The notes below the pieces were generated by a model. The model ran no database searches and had not been told where the DNA came from. It saw only the letters and a program-made list of their open reading frames with translations. A DNA stretch of 64,000 nt from NCBI RefSeq assembly GCF_030719035.1, contig NZ_CP132203.1:806001-870000 (forward strand), read 5' to 3'. Made by a program: the position numbers and the translations under genes. Numbering within the stretch: the first letter of the stretch is position 1; each line of letters starts with the position of its first letter. Below, in pieces: positions 44,712 through 52,599 of this stretch. The DNA is from Hahella sp. HNIBRBA332. Its GTDB lineage: Bacteria > Pseudomonadota > Gammaproteobacteria > Pseudomonadales > Oleiphilaceae.

Positions 44712-44909
44712 CTATTCCCTGCGTTCCGCTACATGCAGATAGCGAAGATAGGCGATCAGACCGTCTTCCGCCTCCTCCAGCGCCTCATAGGGCCCCAGAT
44801 GGATTTTTTCCCGCGTGCGGTAGTACCACTTTCCTTCCACAGCGAAGAAGCGGTCTGAGCGGTGATGTTTGTTCGATTGCTTGTCGTTACTACGTTTGCT
44901 GATTTCCAT
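44712..44909 (-). CDS. Small DUF6316-like protein
   Basis: A 65-residue soluble protein with the pattern DRFFAVEGKWYYRTREKIHLGPYEALEEAEDGLIAYLRYL. It has the W-Y-TRE-G-P arrangement I associate with the small DUF6316 proteins of gammaproteobacteria. The first 20 residues are polar and basic. The ATG at 44909 follows AGGAG in the right position on the minus strand; an in-frame start three codons upstream is less likely. It converges on the GntR gene, 19 bp apart. The function is unknown. Confidence 0.72.
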   Translation of the reverse strand: MEISKRSNDKQSNKHHRSDRFFAVEGKWYYRTREKIHLGPYEALEEAEDGLIAYLRYLHVAERRE

Positions 44910-45058
44910 TGCGTACAACTCCTGTTCGACTAAAGATTAATTTAGTGACATGTTGACTGATTTTCAATCAATAATTTTGGCGACGCTTTGTCCCATCATG
45001 GCTGCTGAGCCCTTGTCACATCACAACTTCAGCGGATACAAGCGCTTAGCCAAGAGCC

Positions 45059-45118
45059 GCGGGAGCACTGCGTTTCGCGCTGGTCCGCCCGGGTTTAATC
45101 CGTTAAACTCCCGCTCCA
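45059..45118 (+). other. tRNA-like acceptor-stem hairpin, not a functional tRNA
   Basis: GCGGGAG (45059-45065) can pair fully with CTCCCGC (45108-45114), which is followed by TCCA, as at the ends of a tRNA. Only 42 nt lie between, too few for a cloverleaf, and there is no proper D-, anticodon or T-arm. The right half forms a strong hairpin of its own (GTTTAA-TCCG-TTAAAC, 45093-45108). It may be a tRNA remnant or a chance structure in the leader of smc. Confidence 0.3.
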
Positions 45119-45160
45119 TATCTGGACAAACCCTGTGACAGCTCCTGCAGCCTCCGCATC

Positions 45161-48100
45161 ATGAGACTAAAATCCATCAAGCTTGCCGGTTTCAAGTCGT
45201 TCGTAGACCCGACAACCGTGCATTTCCCCAGCAATATGGCTGCGGTGGTGGGGCCTAATGGGTGCGGCAAATCTAATATTATTGACGCTGTGCGTTGGGT
45301 GATGGGGGAGAGCTCAGCCAAGCACCTGCGCGGCGAGTCCATGACGGACGTCATTTTCAATGGCTCCAACACCCGAAAGCCGGTGGGGCAGGCTTCCATC
45401 GAGCTGATCTTCGATAACGCCGGCGGCGTGCTGCAAGGTGAGTTCTCCCGCTACAACGAAATTTCCGTCAAGCGCAAAGTCACTCGTGACGCGCAGTCCC
45501 TCTACTTCCTTAATGGCAACAAATGTCGTCGTAAAGACATTACGGATCTGTTTCTCGGCACCGGTCTGGGGCCGCGTAGTTACGCCATTATCGAGCAGGG
45601 CATGATCTCCCGCCTGATTGAATCCAAGCCGGAAGAGTTGCGGGTTTTCATCGAGGAGGCGGCGGGAATCTCCAAATACAAGGAGCGCCGCAAGGAAACC
45701 GAGTCCCGGATGAAACGGACGCGGGAAAACCTGGAGCGGCTCTCTGATATCCGGGAAGAACTGGATCGACAGCTGCAACATCTGCATCGTCAGGCCAAGG
45801 CGGCGGAGCGCTACAAAGAGTTAAAGGCGGAAGAACGCGACAAGCGTGCGCTGTTGAATGCTCTGAAATGGCGAACGCTGGACAAAGAAGCCACTGGTGT
45901 GCAGGAAGAGTTGCGCGGTCAAGAGGTTGAGCTGGAGCGCCTGTTATACGAGCGCACCTCTCTCGACAGCCGTCTGGAAGGTTTTCGTGAGAAACGGGCG
46001 GACGCCAATGAAGCGGTGAATCGGGCGCAGGCGGATTATTACGGCAGCGGCGCTGAAATCGCCAAACTGGAACAGCAGATTCGCAACGCGAAAGAACGCG
46101 AGCAGCAATTACAGGTGGAAATGCAGCAGTTGCAGGAAACCAATCGCGAACTGAACGAAGAGTTGGAACGCGAGCAGCAACATCTTCAGGAGCTGGAAGA
46201 AGAGTTGATGATGATTGAGCCGGAGCTGGAAGAGCATCTGGCCAAATCGGAAGAATCCACGGAGTTGTTGGCTCAGGCTGAAGACGCCATGCAATTGTGG
46301 CAACAGGAATGGGATGACTTTTCTCGTAGCTCCGCGCATTTGCAGAAAACGGCGGAAGTGGAGCAGTCCCGCATTCAGCAGGCGGAAAAACTGGTTCAGC
46401 AGTTGATGGAGCGCAAACGCAAGTTGACGGATGAACAAAGCCTCATCGGCGGCGCTTACGATGACGAAGACTTAGAGATGTTGCGCGAACGTATGCAGGA
46501 ACTGGAAATGCATGCGGATCAGCAGGCGCTGGCGCATCAAGAGATGAGAGCGCGAGAACAGAGCGAGCAGGAGAGTAAGGAATCGCTCAGCGCCAGAATC
46601 AATGACGCCCGTACCCGTGAGCAAACTCTGAAAGGGGAGCAGGCGTCGCTGTTGGCGCTGCAAAAGCACGATAGCCAGGCTTCCAGACAGGAAGCGCTGG
46701 AGTGGCTGGCGCTACATGAGATTGATAACGCTCCGACGCTGGGAGAGCGATTAAGCGTCGCGGTGCAATGGGAACCGGCGCTTGAAGCGGTGCTGGGCGC
46801 TCGCTTGTCCGCACGTGTGGTCAGTCGCCAATTTCTGGAAGACTTGCAAGACGCACCACCCAAAGGCGTGGCGCTGGTGTGTGAGGATGAAATCGCCAGC
46901 GAGGCATTGCGGTTCGCCAGCGCCAGCTCCGTCAGCAGCGCGGTGGCGGCGTGGCTGGATGGCGTCCGACCTGCGGACAGCTTTTCTGCAGCGATTGAGC
47001 GTCGTTCTGAACTGTCTGCCGGCGCTTTCTTCCTGACGCCGGATGGCATGCAGGTTGGTGAAGACTGGATATTGGCGCCGCCGGCGAAGCAGACCGGCGA
47101 CGGACTGCTTGCACGCAATCGTCGGCTGGTGGAATTAGAGCAGGAGATGGAAGCGGTCGCGGCGCAGTTAGAGTCATTGTCGCTGGATAAAGAGACGATC
47201 GACGCGGCGTTAAGTCGATTCGATGAAGAAAGGGAGAGCCTGCAAAAAGAATCGGTTGAGATCAACAAGCAGTTGTTGCAGACCAAATCCGATTTGAGCG
47301 CTAAAGAGGCGCGACGCGAGCAGGTCCAGCGCAGGGTGGAGTCCATCGCCGCGGAGATTGCGGAGATACAGTTCCAGATCGACGAAGAACAGATGGGGCT
47401 GCAGGAAAGCAAGGGCGTGTGGAACGCCGCCTTGATGGACCTGGAAGGCAGCGTGGAAAAGAAAGAGCAGTTGCTCAATCGTCGCGATGACGTGCGCCAG
47501 AAGCTGGACGGCCTGCGCACGCAGGCGCGTCTTGATCGGGAGCATGCGCACCAGATGCAGCTGCGCGCCAGCGCGCTCAGCACGCGGAGAGAGTCGATAC
47601 GGCAGGCGCTGGAAAAAAGCGACGCCAACTTGCGGCGCAACCGTGAACGCATGCAGTGGGTGGAGGAAAGCCTGCAGACCCTGCAGGATCCAGATGATGC
47701 ACTGCAGGAGCGTCTGGAAGGCTATCTCGAGTTGCGCATGCAACAAGAGGACATCCTGACCCGCGAACGTAACCGCCTCGCGGATTTGGAGCAGTTGATG
47801 CAGGGCGATGAGTCGTCCCGGCAGCGTAATGAGATGGTGATCCAGAACATGCGCAGCCGGATTGAATCATTACGCATGCAGCATCGGGAAACGGATATCC
47901 GTAAAAACGCCTTACGGGACCAAATGGCGGAGGATCAATACGACCTTGAGAATGTGATCGGACTGCTGGCGGAAGATGCAGACGAAGGACAGTTGCAACG
48001 GGACATTGAGCAGATCGTCGGAAAAGTGGAGCGTCTCGGCGCTATCAACCTGGCGGCGATTGAGGAATATGAGGCCCAGTCCGAACGTAAAGTCTATCTC

Positions 48101-48649
48101 GATGGTCAGCATGAGGACTTGCAGGAAGCGTTGGAGACTTTGGAGAACGCGATCCGAAAAATCGATCGCGAAACCCGCAACAAGTTCAAGGAAACCTTCG
48201 ATCAGGTCAACGAAGGGCTGCAGAATTTGTTTCCCCGCGTCTTCGGCGGCGGCAGCGCTTATCTGGAGCTAACCGGGGAAGACCTGCTGGAAACCGGCGT
48301 CGCTATTATGGCGCGGCCTCCGGGCAAGAAAAACAGCACCATTCATTTGTTGTCGGGTGGAGAGAAGGCGCTTACCGCCATTGCGCTGATCTTCTCTATC
48401 TTCCAGCTCAACCCCGCGCCATTCTGTATGTTGGACGAAGTGGATGCGCCATTGGACGACGCCAACGTGGGGCGCTATGCTCGAATGGTGAAAGAAATGT
48501 CGGATCAGGTGCAGTTCATCTACATTACCCACAACAAGATCGCCATGGAAATGGCGGATCACTTGATGGGGGTCACTATGCATGAGCCCGGCGTGTCGAG
48601 ACTGGTTTCCGTGGATGTTGAAGAAGCGGCCGCAATGGCTGCGTTGTAA
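45161..48649 (+). CDS. smc: Chromosome segregation protein SMC
   Basis: A 1162-residue SMC ATPase that forms condensin with ScpA and ScpB (genes at 39-40 kb). The N-terminal head holds Walker A in GPNGCGKSNIIDAVRWVMGE. Long coiled coils at about 170-500 and 670-1000 flank a hinge around 520-650 (LGERLSVAVQWEPALEAVLGARLSARVV). The C-terminal head has the signature LSGGEKALTAIALIFSIF and Walker B in FCMLDEVDAPLDDANVGRY. It starts at ATG 45161 (MRLKSIKLAGFKSFVDPTTV), the usual SMC start. zipA and ligA follow, the standard gammaproteobacterial order. Confidence 0.98.
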   Translation: MRLKSIKLAGFKSFVDPTTVHFPSNMAAVVGPNGCGKSNIIDAVRWVMGESSAKHLRGESMTDVIFNGSNTRKPVGQASIELIFDNAGGVLQGEFSRYNEISVKRKVTRDAQSLYFLNGNKCRRKDITDLFLGTGLGPRSYAIIEQGMISRLIESKPEELRVFIEEAAGISKYKERRKETESRMKRTRENLERLSDIREELDRQLQHLHRQAKAAERYKELKAEERDKRALLNALKWRTLDKEATGVQEELRGQEVELERLLYERTSLDSRLEGFREKRADANEAVNRAQADYYGSGAEIAKLEQQIRNAKEREQQLQVEMQQLQETNRELNEELEREQQHLQELEEELMMIEPELEEHLAKSEESTELLAQAEDAMQLWQQEWDDFSRSSAHLQKTAEVEQSRIQQAEKLVQQLMERKRKLTDEQSLIGGAYDDEDLEMLRERMQELEMHADQQALAHQEMRAREQSEQESKESLSARINDARTREQTLKGEQASLLALQKHDSQASRQEALEWLALHEIDNAPTLGERLSVAVQWEPALEAVLGARLSARVVSRQFLEDLQDAPPKGVALVCEDEIASEALRFASASSVSSAVAAWLDGVRPADSFSAAIERRSELSAGAFFLTPDGMQVGEDWILAPPAKQTGDGLLARNRRLVELEQEMEAVAAQLESLSLDKETIDAALSRFDEERESLQKESVEINKQLLQTKSDLSAKEARREQVQRRVESIAAEIAEIQFQIDEEQMGLQESKGVWNAALMDLEGSVEKKEQLLNRRDDVRQKLDGLRTQARLDREHAHQMQLRASALSTRRESIRQALEKSDANLRRNRERMQWVEESLQTLQDPDDALQERLEGYLELRMQQEDILTRERNRLADLEQLMQGDESSRQRNEMVIQNMRSRIESLRMQHRETDIRKNALRDQMAEDQYDLENVIGLLAEDADEGQLQRDIEQIVGKVERLGAINLAAIEEYEAQSERKVYLDGQHEDLQEALETLENAIRKIDRETRNKFKETFDQVNEGLQNLFPRVFGGGSAYLELTGEDLLETGVAIMARPPGKKNSTIHLLSGGEKALTAIALIFSIFQLNPAPFCMLDEVDAPLDDANVGRYARMVKEMSDQVQFIYITHNKIAMEMADHLMGVTMHEPGVSRLVSVDVEEAAAMAAL

Positions 48650-48770
48650 GGGCGCGCTGGATTGTAAAGCAGCGGCGAATTGAATAAATTAACTCGCCAA
48701 TCGATAAGAAATACAGGCGGGATCAGGTTGGCGAATACCATGATGATGTTTAGTTGGGGATATTAGATTA

Positions 48771-50129
48771 ATGGATATCAGTTTGCGTGAATGGCTGATC
48801 ATGATAGGCCTGCTCATAATCCTGGGCGTGGTTATAGATGGTTTTCGCCGAGTCAGAAGAGCGCGCAAGGATTCATTGGAAATCTCCCAGGGTATGGGAG
48901 GCAACTTCGAAAATACGCCTATCGATGATGACTTTAATCCAGAACTGCCAGGCAGTGGCTTCAGGGTGATCAAAGACGGCAAGCCAGCTGCGGAGCAGAA
49001 TTACACTCGGCCGATTAAGGAAGTCAAATACAAACCTACCTTCAAACCCTGCGAGAAGCTTAAAGAAAGAGAGCGCCTGCAGGACGAGGAGCATTACGAC
49101 CAGGACATGGCGGAGCCGCCGATTCTGGAAGTGGATGAGGCGTTGGAAGCGTCCATGTCCAATCAGGGCTACGGGCGCAGAGAGCCGGAGTTTGTCGAAG
49201 AGGACGTGAGGGATGAGCGCCTGCCGGAAGAGCAGGAGAGTTTCTCGCCTTATCAACGCTTCGAGCAGGTTAGGGATGAACAATATGAAGAAGAGTCCGT
49301 CGAAGAGGACGCAGAAGCGGATGACGACGGGCGCTATGGAGACAGCCCCTATAAAGAGTTTCTGAAGCGGGATAATTTCCGCGTGCAGGGATATCAGGGC
49401 GGGTACGACAGTCTGCATGAACATGAGCCAGAGCCTGAGGTGGAGTTCGAGCAGGAAGAGCCACAGGATGAAGTTGAAAAGGAAGAGGATCTGCATGCGG
49501 AGCCGATAGACAGGCCGGTCGCCCATGATGAATCCCAACATGAACCTATGCTTGCGTTTAAAGACAAGTTTCTGAAGAAAATCAGTGCGATCCAGCAGCA
49601 AGCTGGACTCAACGCCAGCTCCCAGCGTAGTGAAGACGCGCCGAAAAACCGGGAAGAAAAGCCGAGCCGAACCGCTCCAACAGGGAAACAGCCGAAGACG
49701 CCGCAAGAGATTCTGGTGATCAATGTGCTGAGTAAGGATGAAGAGGGCTTCGATGGCGAGGCGCTGCGTAATCTGGTTGAAGCCTGCGGTATGCAGATGG
49801 GCGATATGGCGATCTTCCATCGTTACGAACATGACTTCGATGAAGGACCCGTTCAGTTCAGCATGGCGAACGCCATGGAGCCGGGCGTATTCGGAAAGGA
49901 CATGGCGACACAGCGTTTTCCTGGCGTCTGCTTCTTTGTGCGTCTGCCTGGGCCGGATAACAGTATGCGCGCCTTTGACTATATGGTGGAAACCGCGCAA
50001 TGCCTGGTGCGTAATCTGGGCGGCGAACTCAAGGATGAAAATCGCAGCGTCATGACGGCGCAGACTATCGAACACTGTCGTCAACGCGTCAGGGAGTTTG
50101 AGCGTCGCATGTTGTCGTCCCGGGTATAA
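48771..50129 (+). CDS. zipA: Cell division protein ZipA
   Basis: A 452-residue inner-membrane FtsZ tether. The N-terminal segment LREWLIMIGLLIILGVVIDGFRRVRRARKDSL is the single membrane anchor. A very long, highly acidic linker (about 50-300; rich in Glu, Asp, Gln) follows, longer than in E. coli ZipA. The C-terminal ZipA domain (about 310-450; TPQEILVINVLSKDEEGFDGEAL, FSMANAMEPGVF, GVCFFVRLPGP) binds the FtsZ C-terminal tail. It lies between smc and ligA. The unusual acidity of the linker is the only odd feature. Confidence 0.95.
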   Translation: MDISLREWLIMIGLLIILGVVIDGFRRVRRARKDSLEISQGMGGNFENTPIDDDFNPELPGSGFRVIKDGKPAAEQNYTRPIKEVKYKPTFKPCEKLKERERLQDEEHYDQDMAEPPILEVDEALEASMSNQGYGRREPEFVEEDVRDERLPEEQESFSPYQRFEQVRDEQYEEESVEEDAEADDDGRYGDSPYKEFLKRDNFRVQGYQGGYDSLHEHEPEPEVEFEQEEPQDEVEKEEDLHAEPIDRPVAHDESQHEPMLAFKDKFLKKISAIQQQAGLNASSQRSEDAPKNREEKPSRTAPTGKQPKTPQEILVINVLSKDEEGFDGEALRNLVEACGMQMGDMAIFHRYEHDFDEGPVQFSMANAMEPGVFGKDMATQRFPGVCFFVRLPGPDNSMRAFDYMVETAQCLVRNLGGELKDENRSVMTAQTIEHCRQRVREFERRMLSSRV

Positions 50130-50307
50130 ACCCAGGGCGCCGCTTTCGGGAATGTCCCGGAGTATTGGCTTGTAACGAAAAATACTGTCGTTATATTCGC
50201 TATACTTTAATCCGAATCAAAGACTTAGCAATTCCGCCGCATTGGGGTTCCCGTGCGGCGGAGTCGTCTGATAATTATTCAATAATCTGCCTCGGAAGAA
50301 TGAACTC

Positions 50308-52359
50308 ATGTCGGAAGTCCCTGCCGCCATTCAGGAAGAGCTGAATACGCTTCGCGAAACCATCAACGATCATAATTACCGTTATTACACGCTGGATGAT
50401 CCCTCGATTCCCGATGCGGAGTACGACCGTTTAATGCGTCGTCTGCGTGAAATCGAGACGGAGTTTCCCCAAACGATTACGCCGGACTCGCCGACTCAGC
50501 GCGTGGGCGCTGCGCCTGCGGATGGCTTCGAGACAGTGTCCCATCGCCTGCCCATGCTGTCCTTGGATAACGCGTTCGAAGAGCAGGATCTGCTGGACTT
50601 CGATCGTCGCGTGCGCGAGCGCCTTAAGGAAGCGGAAGACGTGCGCATTGATTACTGCTGCGAACCGAAACTGGACGGCATCGCTATCAGTTTGTTGTAC
50701 CGCGATGGTTATCTGGTGCGCGGCGTTACGCGCGGCGACGGCTCCGCCGGCGAAGATATCACCGCCAACGTGAAGACGGTAAAGAATATCCCGCTTAAGT
50801 TGCGAGGGGAGGGATATCCCGCGGAATTGGAAGTTCGCGGTGAAATTTATCTGCCCAAGGCCGCCTTCGACGCCATCAACAAAGACGCGGCGGCGAAGGG
50901 CGAGAAAACGTTCGTTAACCCGCGCAACGCGGCGGCGGGAAGTCTGCGCCAGCTTGATCCGCGCATCACCGCCAGGCGGGCGTTGGAAATGTGTTGCTAC
51001 AGCGTAGGCTATTTCGAAGGCGAATTGCCGGGGACCCAGCACGATATTCTCAATCAGCTGCAGCAGTGGGGCCTGAAGATCAATAGCCAGATGAAGTTGG
51101 CGTCAGGGGCGCAGGAGTGCCTGGATTACTACCGTCATATCATGAACGTTCGTAACCAATTGCCATACGAAATTGATGGCGTGGTGTTCAAGGTTAACCG
51201 TATTGATCTGCAGCAGGAGCTGGGGTTCGTTTCGCGGGCGCCGCGTTGGGCTATCGCGCATAAATTCCCCGCCCACGAGGAAATGACCGAGTTGCTGGCG
51301 GTGGACTTCCAGGTTGGCAGAACCGGCGCCGTGACGCCAGTGGCGCGCTTGAAGCCGGTATTCGTCGGCGGCGTCACGGTCAGCAACGCTACCTTGCATA
51401 ACATGGATGAAATTCGCCGCTTGGACGTGCATGTGGGCGATACGGTCATCATTCGCCGCGCGGGAGATGTCATTCCGCAGGTGGTTAGCGTGGTGCAGGA
51501 TCGTCGCCCGGAAAACGCTGTACCGGTGGAGCGTCCCGAGCACTGTCCAGTTTGCGGCTCCGATGTGCTGCAACTGGAGGGCGAAGCGGTGGCGCGTTGC
51601 TCCGGTGGGCTCTACTGCTCTGCGCAGCGTAAGGAGGCGATCAAGCACTTCGCATCCCGCAAAGCTATGGATATCGACGGCCTGGGCGACCGACTGGTTG
51701 AGCTGCTGGTGGAGAAAGAATTAATCGATTCTCCCGCCAGTTTGTATTCTCTAAAAGCGCCGGATGTGGCGGGGCTGGAGCGCATGGGCGAAAAGTCTGC
51801 GCAAAATCTCATTAATGCTATTGAGGTTTCCAAGCAAACCACTTTTGCTCGCTTTATCTATGCGTTGGGCATTCGGGAAGTGGGGGAAGCCACGGCCAAG
51901 GTGCTGGCGCAGCACTTCCCAACTCTGGATCTGCTGAAGCAGGCCACCGAAGAAGACTTGGTGGCGGCGCCGGATATCGGTCCTATCAGTGCGGGGCATA
52001 TTCGCTCCTTCTTCCAGCAAGAGCACAATCTGGAAACCATTGATGCGCTATTGAGGCAGGGCGTGAGCTGGCCTGAAGTGGTCGTGCGCAATACAGAGAC
52101 GCTGCCGCTATCCGGGCAAACCGCTGTAGTGACGGGCACGCTTGCGGATTACAGCCGCGATGAGGCGAAGGATCTATTGATCCGTCTCGGCGCCAAGGTG
52201 TCCGGCAGCGTGTCCGCCAAAACCGGTTTTGTGGTGGCGGGGGAAAAGGCGGGCTCCAAACTTACTAAGGCGCAGGATCTTGGTGTGAAAGTGCTGGATG
52301 AAGACGCATTCAAGCAACTGTTGGAAGAGCATCAAGCGCATTTGGGCGGCGACGCCTGA
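50308..52359 (+). CDS. ligA: NAD-dependent DNA ligase
   Basis: A 683-residue ligase that seals nicks in replication and repair. The adenylated lysine is in CCEPKLDGIAISLLYRDG. The OB fold has GRTGAVTPVARLKPV, the zinc finger CPVCGSDVLQLEGEAVARC with YC soon after, then helix-hairpin-helix repeats (IREVGEATAKVLAQHF, APDIGPISAGHI), and a C-terminal BRCT domain (LSGQTAVVTGTLADYSRDEAKDLL). The length and domain order are standard. A terminator follows the gene. Confidence 0.98.
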   Translation: MSEVPAAIQEELNTLRETINDHNYRYYTLDDPSIPDAEYDRLMRRLREIETEFPQTITPDSPTQRVGAAPADGFETVSHRLPMLSLDNAFEEQDLLDFDRRVRERLKEAEDVRIDYCCEPKLDGIAISLLYRDGYLVRGVTRGDGSAGEDITANVKTVKNIPLKLRGEGYPAELEVRGEIYLPKAAFDAINKDAAAKGEKTFVNPRNAAAGSLRQLDPRITARRALEMCCYSVGYFEGELPGTQHDILNQLQQWGLKINSQMKLASGAQECLDYYRHIMNVRNQLPYEIDGVVFKVNRIDLQQELGFVSRAPRWAIAHKFPAHEEMTELLAVDFQVGRTGAVTPVARLKPVFVGGVTVSNATLHNMDEIRRLDVHVGDTVIIRRAGDVIPQVVSVVQDRRPENAVPVERPEHCPVCGSDVLQLEGEAVARCSGGLYCSAQRKEAIKHFASRKAMDIDGLGDRLVELLVEKELIDSPASLYSLKAPDVAGLERMGEKSAQNLINAIEVSKQTTFARFIYALGIREVGEATAKVLAQHFPTLDLLKQATEEDLVAAPDIGPISAGHIRSFFQQEHNLETIDALLRQGVSWPEVVVRNTETLPLSGQTAVVTGTLADYSRDEAKDLLIRLGAKVSGSVSAKTGFVVAGEKAGSKLTKAQDLGVKVLDEDAFKQLLEEHQAHLGGDA

Positions 52360-52384
52360 TTGCACTGATCCCTTTTCTCCTTGT

Positions 52385-52410
52385 AACGGCCGCTTCTGCG
52401 GCCGTTTTGC
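52385..52410 (+). terminator. Intrinsic terminator of smc-zipA-ligA
   Basis: AACGGCCGC (52385-52393) and GCGGCCGTT (52398-52406) form a perfect 9-bp stem with a TTCT loop and end in TTTT. It lies about 25 bp after the ligA stop. Confidence 0.85.
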
Positions 52411-52599
52411 ATTGTGGGGTTTGACACGTACGGTCTGTCGTTTTCAGGTAAGTAGAAGGAAGTTAGTTGTCTGTCGGGTATAAATAAAAGGGCGGCAGTG
52501 TGATCCCGGTTGGGTTTCTGACCCCCTGCTGTGGTTACAAAAAACAAAGTTTTATAAAATTTTGTAAAACATAAATAATAAAGCGTGGAATGCACATCT

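Noticed and set aside
44950..45138. A 62-codon plus-strand frame before smc
   Set aside because: It has no family resemblance and runs through the tRNA-like hairpin; there is no good translation start.
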